The translations under genes and the position numbers were made by a program. A model generated the notes under the pieces. It did no database searches. It was not told where the DNA came from and saw only the letters and a list, made by a program, of their open reading frames with translations. From Amblyomma americanum (taxonomy: Eukaryota > Arthropoda > Arachnida > Ixodida > Ixodidae), in the NCBI RefSeq assembly GCF_052857255.1, contig NC_135502.1, forward strand, positions 151,713,311 to 151,777,310: 64,000 nucleotides of DNA, written 5' to 3'. Shown piece by piece: positions 8,859 through 19,379 of the stretch (the first letter of the stretch is position 1; each line of letters begins with the position of its first letter).

Positions 8859-10743
8859 TGCAGCCTGGTAGAACGAAGCAAAGAATCTGAATCAGAAAGA
8901 CAAAAGTTTCCTCAACTTCACCTCGCTCAGGGTGCCACCATGCCCAGTTCCAAAGAACGAAACGTGACTCGATTTAAAGCAGTGTGACGTCATTGTTGCA
9001 GCAGCTACCGATGTTACGTTGGGGTCCGTGAACAGTGGTGGATCGGTTCCCCAGGTGCTGAAGCCGTGTTGCTCGATGTTCCTTGTAGCGTCGTAACTCT
9101 CGGCATTAGAGTAATGCAGCGTTTTCATGTCGCTTTCGTATATGCAGATGTTCACTCGAGCAATGCAGCTTAGTAGAACAAAGCCAAGAACCTGAACCAA
9201 AAAGACGAATTGGCGCCTCCACATCACCTCGGTCAAGGTGTCACCATGCCCAGTGCCATAGAACAAAACGTGACTCGATTTAAAGCAGTGAGGCGTCAAT
9301 GTTGCGGCAGCAGCTCATGTTACGCTTGTGGCGTTGAAAAAAGGTGGATCGGTTCCACAGGTGCAGATGGCGTGTTGCTCGATGTTCCTTGCAGCGTCGT
9401 AACTCTCGGTTTTACAGTAATTCAGCAATTTCAGGTCATTGTCGTAAATGCAGTTGTTCACTCTAGCAATGCGCCTGGTAGAAAGAAGCAAAGAACCTGA
9501 ATTAAAAAGACAAATGCTTCCTCAACATCACCTCGCTCAGGGTGCCACCATGCCCAGTGCCAAAGAACGAAACGTGAAACTGATTTAAAGCAGTGTGAAG
9601 TCGTTTCAGGCGCTGCCGATGTTACGCTGCGGGCCGTGAACAGTGGTGGATCGGTTACACAAGTGCTGAAGCCGTGTTGCTCGATGTTCCTTGTATCTTC
9701 GTGACTCACGGCATTACAGTAATTCAGCGTTTTCATGTCGCTTTCGTAAATGCAGGTGTTCACTCAAGCAATGCAGCCTGGTAGAATGAAGCCAAGGACA
9801 TGAACCAAAAAGACGAAATGGTCCCTCAACATCACCTCGCTCAGGGTGCCACATGCCCAGTGCCAAATAATGAATCACGACTCGATTTAAAGCAGTGTTA
9901 CGTCAATGTTGCAGCAGCTGCTGATGATACGCTGGTGGCCGATAACATTGGTGGATCGGTTCCACAGGTACTGATGCCGTTTTGCTCGATGTTTCTTGTA
10001 GCGTCGTAACTCTTGGTATCACAGTAATTCAGCGTTTTCAAGTCGCTGTCGTAAATGCAGGTGTTCACTCCAGCAATGCAGCCTGGTAGAACGAAGCAAA
10101 GAACCTGAATCAAAAAGACAAATGGTTCCTCAGCGTCACCTCGTGCAGGTTGCCACCATGCCCAGTTTCAAAGAACGAAATGTGACACTGATTTAAAGCA
10201 GTGTGAAGTCAATGTTGCAGTAGCTGCCGATGTTACGCTCGGGCCATGAACAATGGCGGATCGGTTCTTTAGGTGCTGGTGCCGTGTTGCTCGATGTTCC
10301 TTGTAGCGTCGTAACTCTCGGTATTACAGTAATTCAGCGTTTTCAGGCCGCTATCGTAAAAGGCAGGTGTTCACTCAAGCAATGCAGCCTGGTAGGACGA
10401 AGCCCAGAACCTGATCCAAAAAGACGAAATGGTTCCTCAACATCACCTCGCTCAGGGAGTCACCATGCCTAGTGCCAAATAACGAAACTCGACTCGATTT
10501 AAAGCAGTGTCACGGCAATGTTGCAGCAGCTGCCGATGATACACTGGTGGCCGTTAACACTGGTAGATCGGTTCCACAGTTGGTGATGCCATGTTGCTCG
10601 ATGTTTCTTGCAGCGTCCTAACTCTCGGTATTACAGTAATTCAGCGTTTTCAGGTCGCTGTGGTAAATGCAGGTGTTCACTCGAGTATGCAGCCTGGTAG
10701 AACGAAGCCAAGAACCTGAACCAAAAAGACGAAATGGTTCATC
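8859..10743 (+). repeat. Satellite array S2, about 6 monomers
   Basis: Continuous satellite in the same orientation as S1, between the 3' end of B1 and the 5' junction of A2. It matches S8 (48423-50305) closely until about 10130, after which the two differ more. This suggests a recombination or conversion boundary there. I see no gene in it. Confidence 0.92.
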
Positions 10744-10941
10744 GACAAAGCAGCAGACTTGCGTATCTTCGATAATCTAACTGCGATGAACAAAAGGCTT
10801 TTATGGCTAGCGCAAACGAAGGGAAAGGAAATGAAGTACTGCTTCGTGTGGCAAAAGAATGGCCATGGTTTTGCACGAAAGAATAAAGGCGACAGTGTCA
10901 TTCGAATCAGCAGAGAAAGTTACCTCGCGAACATGGTTTAA
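10744..10941 (+). pseudogene. A2 ORF1 C-terminal fragment (FP-like C-terminal domain)
   Basis: The frame DKAADLRIFDNLTAMNKRLL followed by WLAQTKGKEMKYCFVWQKNG and FARKNKGDSVIRI resembles the FP-protein-like C-terminal domain found at the end of ORF1 in many arthropod non-LTR elements, where it follows RNA-binding parts. Only about the last 65 residues remain; the rest was lost by 5' truncation at insertion. It ends in TAA at 10939-10941, and the last A is the first base of the ORF2 ATG. This ORF1 type differs from the coiled coil/RRM type of B and C. Confidence 0.75.
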
Positions 10942-13871
10942 TGTTAGCGCTTCAGGCATTGTTTGATAAATTTTATTTTCTTCCGCATGGCGGTTTCATG
11001 TTCGAAGTCTTATCTCGATTTCGTTTTTTTCGTGATTTTGCTTCTGAGAAGAGTAAGCACTCGAAGTTCTTTTCCTTTTATCACCTAAACGCGCAGAGTC
11101 TGCGGAACAAAGAGGACCAATTAAACACATTCTTCATGTCCTTAGGCTTTGAGTTTGATATTTTGGCCTTTACGGAAACTTGGTACAATACCACTGAAGA
11201 TGTAATCCACATCAATGGTTACAAATCTGAATGCCTGAGCAGGGGTAGTAAAAAAGAAGGTGGGGTTGCTTTATACATAAAAAGCGCTGTTCATTATAAA
11301 GTAATGACTGAACACTGTGCTATGTTGTCCGACTACGAAATTCTTTTTGTCAGATGCAGAACTCTCGTAATTGGCGTTGTTGATAGGCCTCCCGGTGGGC
11401 CTCTGGTTGAATTTTTCCGTCGATTTGAAACATTGCTTGATTCTCTGTCGTCACTGAAAATGCCTGTGGTAATTTTGGGTGACTTTAACATTGATTTGTT
11501 GCAACCGGCTAAAACATCAGTTAATGAATTTGTCGACCTGTTATCAATGTATGTCTTTTCAAACAATACTGCTCTGCCCACTCGCGTCTCTGCATCCAGT
11601 GAAACCTTGATTGATTTGTGTCTGACTAATCATGATGAAAGTGACGTGAAAGCGGGAGTGCTTGTAAGTGAGATTAGTGATCATTTACCTTTGTTCTGCT
11701 TCATTCCTAAGCGCACCTTTCCACAGGTTACCATAGAACACTCGACAAAAACTATGCGGGTGATAACTAATCGCGCGATACATAATTTCCGTCAAAATAT
11801 TGCATATGTAAACTAGAATGAAATTTTAGATAAAAATAAGTCTGATTCAAACCTTTTATACAACAGTTTTCTCGAGAAAATTATTGAAATTTACGTACGT
11901 TCTTTTCCTAATGGTAACTGTTAGAAAGTTTAAGAAAGCGAGGAAACCCTGGGTTACCTACGACTTAGTCAAGAGAATGAAAGCACGAGATAACCTCTTC
12001 AGCAACTTCCTGAAATATAAGGACGTAGAGATTCTTAAGCAATATAAAAAGGTCAGGAACAGGCTAAATGCCGACATAAAAAAGTAGCGTGTTGACTACT
12101 ACGCTAACAAATTTACGGACATTCTTTATGAACCTAAAAATACTTGGCGCACCCTAAAGGACCTATTGCGGCACACAAAAAATAGCATTCCCCAGGAACT
12201 TGCGTACGGCGATAAAGTGCTAAGCGGTAAATCCCTCGCTGAAGTATTCAATCAGCAGTTCTCGTGCTTCCGCTCCTTTGACTCAGAAGTTAGCAACAAC
12301 TTTACGGACTATATTAACACCAGTCTGCAAAATAATATGTATCTTCGTCCTGTTACACCTACAGAAATAGCACACATTATTAGCAATTTAAAGAACAGCT
12401 CTTCTTGTGGTTATGACGGTATTAAAGTAGCACCGATTAAAGCAGTCGCGGATTTATTATGCAAAGTTCTTTGTGACATAACAAATATTGTGTCTTTTAC
12501 AGGCACATTTCCGGATAACATTAAAATTGCTAGGATCGTCGTCTTGCATAAAGGTGGCGCAACTGATTGCATTACTAATTACCGTCCGATATCCATACTT
12601 CCAGTTTTTTTTAAAATTATTGAAAAAGCCTTAAATTCCAGAATAACTGGACACATGCAAAAACATATCCTTATATCCCCGAATCAGTATGGTTTTCAAA
12701 GGGGTAAATCCACTGAATCTGCGTTACTTGAAATACGTGATAAAATTGTTGCCAATATAGAAAACCAACAATACACAATAGGCCTACTTTTAGACTTTAA
12801 TAAAGCATTTGATTCAATTAGACATGACATACTTTTTCCAAATTACCCTTTTATGGAATTAGAGGCATTGCTTTAGACTTATTGCGTAGCTATCTATCAC
12901 ACCGTTCCCAATTTGTGGAAATCAACAGCATAAAATCAGATTTAGCAGACATTAGGTACGGCGTTCCGCAAGGTTCTTTTATAGGTCCAACGAATTTCCT
13001 GCTTTATATCAATGATACCGTGTAAATACCAGAAACACCCGCTATTCTGTTATATGCCGTTGATACAAACCTTTTTTTCTCCTCTGATAACATCTCCACT
13101 CTAATTACTCTTATTAACAACTGATTAGATTCCCTTTCAGCATGGTTATCGGCTAATCAGTTGAGCCTAAATGTTAAAAAAACAAAGTATATTGTTTTTA
13201 CTCCTATTAATAGGCCAGTTAATTTCGCATCTTCTTTAATATTTGAATCTCAACCACTTGAAAGGGTTTCCCAGTACAAGTTCTTGGGTGTATTCTTCCA
13301 AGAAAATCTACGGTGATCGCATCACGTATGTGACATTAAACGTAGCATAGCACAATTAATTGGTATGCTCAATAAGCATCGCACGCTGTTACCTTTAAAA
13401 CTTAAACGTCAGTTATACTTTTTACTATTCATTCTAGATTACACAATAGTCTTACTTAACTGGGGCGTCACTTCTAGGGCTAACTTGGAAACTCTATTCC
13501 GAATGCAGAAAAAGTGTCTTCGTGTTATTCATAACCTCTCGATGTACGAACATACCTCGAGTACTTTCACCAGGAGAATATTTTGAGTGTCTCTAATCTA
13601 TATAAACAAAAGTTATCCGAAAAAGCATTTTTAGAAATCATAAGTAATCGTGATAACTTTTTTTATATATACTAATACCACAACTAACTACACCTTAAGA
13701 GCTAGAAACTTTATTAAGGTTAAAATTAGAACAAACTACGGCAATCAGCTTTAACAGTGGCATGTTCCTAATTTACTTAATAGTGAGCATGCTTTATTTG
13801 ATATCATGCAAGATTCTTCAACCATTTCAATATTCAAAAAGAAATCGAGACTATATTTTTCCAATAATTGA
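10941..13871 (+). pseudogene. A2 ORF2: endonuclease-reverse transcriptase, broken
   Basis: It starts at the ATG at 10941, overlapping the ORF1 stop (TAATG). Endonuclease motifs: HLNAQSLRNKEDQ, TETWYNT, GGVALYIKSA, a decayed GVVDRPPGG, GDFNID and SDHLPLF. A TAG at 11814-11816, shared by every family A copy that covers the site, ends the first frame. The linker and RT pieces follow at 11917-12084 and 12088-12876: CGYDGIKVAPIKAV, NYRPISILPVF, YGFQRGKSTES and LDFNKAFDSI. The catalytic box is decayed (YAVD instead of YADD). A TAG at 12085-12087 is shared only with A8. The C-terminal frame reaches TGA at 13869-13871. Confidence 0.9.
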
Positions 13872-14034
13872 CTTTTGGCCATTCTGTATCTTTATTTCTT
13901 CATTTGCATTATTTATACCTATTAAGTTGCATTGACTTATTGTATGTATAATTTTGTCTATTGTATATATAAGTATGTATATGTGTGTATTATGTGTATA
14001 CATTTTTTTGTGCACTGTTGTCTGCTGTGCTCGT

Positions 14035-14134
14035 GGCGCCAGGGGCCTAGTCAGGCGGGTATAGTCTCGCCTCTTGCTCCGGCGCCATGACAATTTTTTA
14101 TTGTCAGAATTATAATAAACTTCAAACTTCAGAC
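14035..14134 (+). other. 3' UTR structure and tail of A2
   Basis: Paired GGCGCC boxes (14035-14040, 14081-14086) enclose a smaller AGGCG/CGCCT stem. The hairpin TGACAAT-TTTTT-ATTGTCA follows at 14088-14106, then AATAAAC and a decayed CTTCAAA tail. The stem is unchanged between most copies while the loop varies. Confidence 0.72.
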
Positions 14135-16604
14135 ATCGCTCAGTGTGCCCCCCTGCCCAGTGCCAAAGAACGAAACCTGACTCGATTTAAAGCAGTGTGA
14201 CATCAATGTTGCAGCAGCTACTGATGTTACGCTGGGGGCAGTGAACAATGGTTGATTGGTTCCACACGTGCTGATGCCGTGTTGCTCGATGCTAATTGGG
14301 CTGAAGCCGTGTTGCTCGATGTTCCTTGTAGCGCCGTAACTCCAAGCATTACCGTAATTCAGCGTTTTCAGGTCGCTCTCATAAATGCAGGTGTTCACTG
14401 GAGCAATGCAGTCTGGTAGAACAAAGCCAAGAGCCTGAACCAAAAAGATGAAATGGTTCCTCAACATCACCTCACTCAGGGTGCCACCATGGCCAGTTCC
14501 AAAGAACGAAACATGACACTGATTTGAAGCAGTGTGAAGTCAATGTTGCAGAAGCTGTCGATGTTACGATGGGGGCCGTGAACAGTGGGGGATCGGTTCC
14601 ACAGGTGGTGATGCCGTGTTGCTCGATGTTCCTTGTAGCGTCGTAACTCTCGGTATTGCAGTAATTTAGCGTATTCAGGTCGCTGTCATAAATGCAGGTG
14701 TTCACTCGAGCAATGCAGCATGGTAGAACGAAGCCAAGAACCTGAACCAAAAAGACGAAAATGGTTCATCTACATCACATCGCTCAGTGTGTCCCCCTGC
14801 CCAGTGCCAAAGAACGAAACGTGACTCGATTTAAAGCAGTGTGACATCAATGTTGCAACAGCTACCGATGTTACGCAGGGGGCCGTGAACAGTGGTGGAT
14901 CGGTTCCACAGGTGCTGATGCAGCGTTGCTTGAAGTTCCTTGTAGCGTCGTAACTCTCGGCATTACAAAAATTCAGCGTTTTCATGTCGCTTTCGTATAT
15001 GCAGGTGTTCACTCGAGCAATGCAGCCTAGTAGAACGAAGCCAAGAACCTGAACCAAAAACAAGAAATTGTTCATCATCATCGCCGCGCTCAGGGTGTCA
15101 CCACGCCCAGTGCCAAAGAAAGAAACGTGACTCGATTTAAAGCAGTGTGACGTCAATGTTGCAGCAGCTGCCCATGTTACGCTGGTAGCCGTGAACAGTG
15201 GTGCATCGGTTCTACAGGTGCTGATGCCGTGTTGCTCGATATTCCTTGTAGCATCGTAAGTCTCGGTTTTACAGTAATTCAGCGTTTTCAGGTCACTGTC
15301 GTAATTGAAGGTGTTCACTCGAGCAATGCAGCCTGGTAGAACGAAGCAAAGAATCTGAATCAAAAAGACAAAAGGTTCCTCAACATCACCTCGCTCAGGG
15401 TGCCACCATGCCCAGTTCCAAAGAACGAAACGTGACTCGATTTAAAGCAGTGTGACGTCAATTTTGCAGCAGCTACAGATGTTACGTTGGGGTCCGTGAA
15501 CAGTGGTGGATCGGTTCCACAGGTGGTGAAGCCGTGTTGCTCGATGTTCCTTGTAGCGTTGTAACTCTCGGCATTACAGTAATTCAGCGTTTTCATGTCG
15601 CTTTCGTATATGCAGGTGTTCACTCGAGCAATGCAGCCTAGTAAAACGAAGCCAAGAACCTGAACAGAAAAGACGAATTGGGGCCTCAACATCACCTCGC
15701 TCAGGGTGTCACCATGCGCAGTGCCAAAGAACGAAAAGTGACTCGATTTAAAGCACTGTGACGTCAATGTTGCGGCAGCAGCCCATGTTACGCTTGTGGC
15801 GTTGAAAGGTGGTGGATCGGTTCCACAGGTGCATATGCCGTGTTGCTCGATGTTCCTTGTAGCGTCGTAACTCTCGGTATTACAGTAATTCAGCGTTTTC
15901 AGGTCGCTGTCATAAATGCAGGTGTTCACTCGAGCAATGCAGCCTGGTAGAACGAAGCCAAGAACATGAACCAAAAAGACGAAATTGTTCCTCAACATCA
16001 CAGAGCTCAGGGTGCCACCATGCCCAGTGCCAAATAACGAAACTCGACACGACTTAAAGCAGTGTTACGTAAATGTGGCAGCAGCTGCCGATGATAGGCT
16101 GGTGGCCGTTAACAGTGGTGGATTGGTTCCACAGGTGCTGATGACGTGTTGCTCGATGTTCCTTGTAGCGTCATAACTCTCGGTTTTACAGTAATTCAGC
16201 AATTTCAGGCCGCTGTCGTAAAGGCAGGCGTTCACTCGAGCAATGCAGCCTGGTAGAACGAAGCCAAGAGCCTGAACCAAAAAGACGAAATGGTTCCTCA
16301 ATATCACCTCGCTCAGGATGCCACCATGTCCAGTGCCAAAGAACGAAGCGTGACTGGATTTAAAGCAGTGTGACGGCAATGTTGCAGCAGCTGCCGATGT
16401 TAAGCTGGTCGCCGTGAACAGATGTGGATCGGTTCCACAGGTGCTGATACCCTGTTGCTCGATGTTTCTTGTAGCGTCGTAAGTCTCGGTATTACAGTAA
16501 ATCAGCGTTTTCAGGTCGCTGTCGTTAATGCAGGTGTTCACTCCAGTAATGCAGCCTGTAGAACGAAGCCAAGAACCTGAACCAAAAAGACGAAATGGTT
16601 CATC
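14135..16604 (+). repeat. Satellite array S3, about 8 monomers
   Basis: Same satellite, same orientation. The first monomer carries the 30-bp internal duplication seen after every A copy. From about 14700 to its end it matches 31660-33563 closely, which marks the left end of the large tandem duplication. No gene seen. The minus-strand open frames 14770-15363 and 15360-16001 are satellite read-through frames. Confidence 0.92.
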
Positions 16605-16798
16605 GACAAAGCAGCAGACTTGCGAATCTTCCATAATCTAACTGCGATGAGCAAAAGGCTTTTATGGCTAGCGCAAACGAAGGGAAAGGATATGAAGTAC
16701 TGCTTCGTGTGGCAAAAGAATGGCCATGTTTTTGCACGAAAGACTAACGGCGACAGTGTCATTTGAATCCGCCAAGAAAGTGACCTCGCGAAGATGGT

Positions 16799-19145
16799 TT
16801 ATTTTAGCGCTTCAGGCATTGTTTGATCATTTTTTTTTCTTCCGCATGGCGGTTTCTTGTTCGAAGTCTTATCTCGATTACGTTTCTTTTCGTGATCTTG
16901 CTTCTGAGAAGAGTAAGCATTCGAAGTTCTTTTCCTTTTATAACTTAAACGCGCAGAGTTTACGGGACAAAGAGGACCAATTAAACACATTCTTCATGTC
17001 CTTAGGCTTTGAGTTTGATATTTTGGCCTTTACGGAAACTTGGTACAATACCACTGAAGATGTAATCCACATCAATAGTTACAAATCTGAATGCCTGAGC
17101 AGGTGTAGTAAAAAGGCGGTGGGGTTGCTTTATACATAAAAAGCGCTGTTCATTATGAAGTAATGGCTGAACACTATGCTAAGTTGTCCGACTAGGGAAT
17201 TATTTTTGTCATATGCAGAACATCGTAATTGGCGTTGTTTATAGGCCTCCCGGCGAGTCTGTGGTTGAATTTTTCCGTCGATTTGAAACATTGCTTGATT
17301 CTCTGTCGTCACTGAAAATGCCTGTGGTAATTTTGGGTGACTTTAACATTGATTTGTTGCAACGTGCTAACACATCAGTTAATGAATTTGTCGACCTGTT
17401 ATCAATGTATGGCTTTTCAAACAATATTGCTCTGCCTACACGCGTCTCTACATCCAGTGAAACCTTGATTAATTTGTGTCTGACTAATCATGATGAAGTG
17501 ACGTGAAAGCGGGAGTGCTTGTAAGTGCGATTAGTGATCATTTACCTTTCTTCTGCTTCATTCCTAAGCGCACCTTTCCACAGGTTACCATAGAACACTC
17601 GACAAAATCTACGCGGGTGATAACTAATCGCGCGATAGATAATTTCCGTCAAAATACTGCATCTGTAAACTAGAATGAAATTTTAGATAAAAATAAATCT
17701 GATTCAAACCTTTTATACAACAGTTTTCTCGAGAAAATTATTGAAATTTACGTACGTTCTTTTCCTTGGGTAACTGTTAGAAAGTTTAAGCGAGGAAACC
17801 CTGGGTTACCTACGACTTAGTCAAGAGAATGAAAGCACAAGATAACCTCTTCCGCAACTTCCTGAAATATAAGGACGTAGAAATTCTTAAGCAATATAAA
17901 AAGGTCAGGAACAGGCTAAATGCCGACATAAAAAAGTCACGTGTTGACTACTACGCTAACAAATTTACGGACATTCTTTATGATCCTAAAAAAACTTGGC
18001 GCACCCTAAAGGACCTATTGCGGCACACAAAAAATAGCATTCCCCAGGAACTTGCGTACGGCGATAAAGTGCTAAGCGGGAAATTCCTCGCTGAAGTATT
18101 CAATCAGCAGTTCTTGTGCTTCGGCTCCTTTCACTCGGAAGTTTGCAACAACTTTACGGACTATATTAACACCAGTTTGCGAAATACTATATATCTTCGT
18201 CCTGTTACACCTACAGAAATAGCACACATTATTAGCAATTTAAAGAACAGCTCTTCTTGTGGTTATGACGGTATTAAAGTAGCACCGATTAAAGCAGTCG
18301 CGGATTTATTATGCAATGTTTTTTGTGACATAACAAATATTGTGTCTTCTACAGGCACATTTCCGGATAACATTAAAATTGCTAGGATCGTCGTCTTGCA
18401 TAAAGGTGGCGCAACTCATTGCATTACTAATTACCGGCCGATATCCATACTTCCATTTTTTCTAAAATTATTGAAAAAGCGTTAAATTCCAGAATAACAG
18501 GACACATGCAAAAACATAACCTTATATCCCCGAATCAGTATGGTTTTCAAATAGGTAAATCCACTGAATCTGCGTTACTTGAAATACGTGACAAAATTGT
18601 TGCCAATATAGAAAACCAACAATACACAATAGGCTTATTTTTAGACTTTAATAAAGCATTTGATTCAATTAAACATGACATACTTTTTTTCAAATTACCC
18701 TTTTATGGAATTAGAGGCATTGCTTTAGACTTATTGCGTAGCTATCTATCACACCGCTCCCAATTTGTGGAAATCAACAGCAAAAAATCAGATTTAGCAG
18801 ACATTAGGTACTGCGTTCCGCAGGGTTCTATTATAGGTCCTACGATTTTCCTGCTTTATATCAATGATATCGTGGCAATACCAGAAACACCCGATATTGT
18901 GTTATATGCCAATGATACAAACGTTTTTTTCTCCTCTGATAACATCTCTACTCTAATTCCTTTTATTAACAACTGGTTAGATTCCCTTTCAGCATGGTTA
19001 TCGGCTAATCAGTTGAGCCTAAATGTTAAAAAACAAAGTATATTGTTTTTACTCCTATTAATAAGCCAGTTAATTTCGCATCTTCTTTAATATTTGAATC
19101 TCAACCACTTGAAAGGGTTTCCCAGTACAAGTTCTTGGGTGTATT
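16799..19145 (+). pseudogene. A3 ORF2, 5' part before the C insertion
   Basis: Endonuclease and most of the reverse transcriptase are present but broken. The ORF2 ATG is lost (TTTATTTTAG instead of TTTAATGTTAG). Frames break near 17120 and at a TAG near 17193. The stop shared by the family follows the endonuclease near 17671. RT pieces are 17829-18485 (218 codons, CGYDGIKVAPIKAV, NYRPISILPFF) and 18506-19090 (QYGFQIGKSTES, LDFNKAFDSI, YCVPQGSIIGP). The catalytic box reads YAND, an Asp-to-Asn change in a metal-binding residue, as in A5. The GVPQG motif reads CVPQG here only. Confidence 0.88.
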
Positions 19146-19379
19146 TCATTTCATTTCATTTATTGATCCCTTAAAGGCCCGAAGGCATTACATAAGGGGG
19201 GGGGCATATTGGTTTCCAACGGCGATGATGGGAACATGCATAACAATAAAAAGAACAAACATACAAACAAACATAAAAGGGGTTGTAGTCATATCAGGGT
19301 TTTCCAGCAAGTGATACATCATTTAACAAAGATAAGTCAAGCAATACTCGCTACAAAAGAGCGCAGAAGTGATCAAGAT
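19146..19379 (-). other. 3' UTR and tail of element C
   Basis: On the element strand the UTR ends with a run of C, TTATGTAATGCCTTCGGGCC, TTTAAGGGATC and then AATAAATGAAATGAAATGA. The GCC-TTCG-GGC stretch can form a small UUCG-capped hairpin directly before the tail, the same place as the hairpins of A and B. The ATGAA repeats are the kind of short repeat tail used by CR1/L2-like elements. Confidence 0.65.

Larger units (their letters stand above)
10744..14134 (+). mobile_element. Family A non-LTR retrotransposon, copy A2 (5'-truncated)
   Basis: This is the best copy for reading family A. It begins inside the end of ORF1 directly after the satellite sequence GAAATGGTTCATC, continues through ORF2 (endonuclease, reverse transcriptase) and ends with the 3' UTR hairpin and CTTCAAA tail before satellite ATCGCTCAG. 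The 5' truncation point is the same in A3-A7, so all descend from one insertion. About 3.4 kb remains. Confidence 0.93.

Noticed and set aside
15360..16001. Minus-strand open frames of about 200 codons through two satellite monomers, as if the satellite encoded a repeat protein
   Set aside because: Monomer spacing varies 305-307 bp and does not keep frame; stops and frameshifts occur in most units; the plus strand has similar open frames. It looks like low stop density in a satellite.
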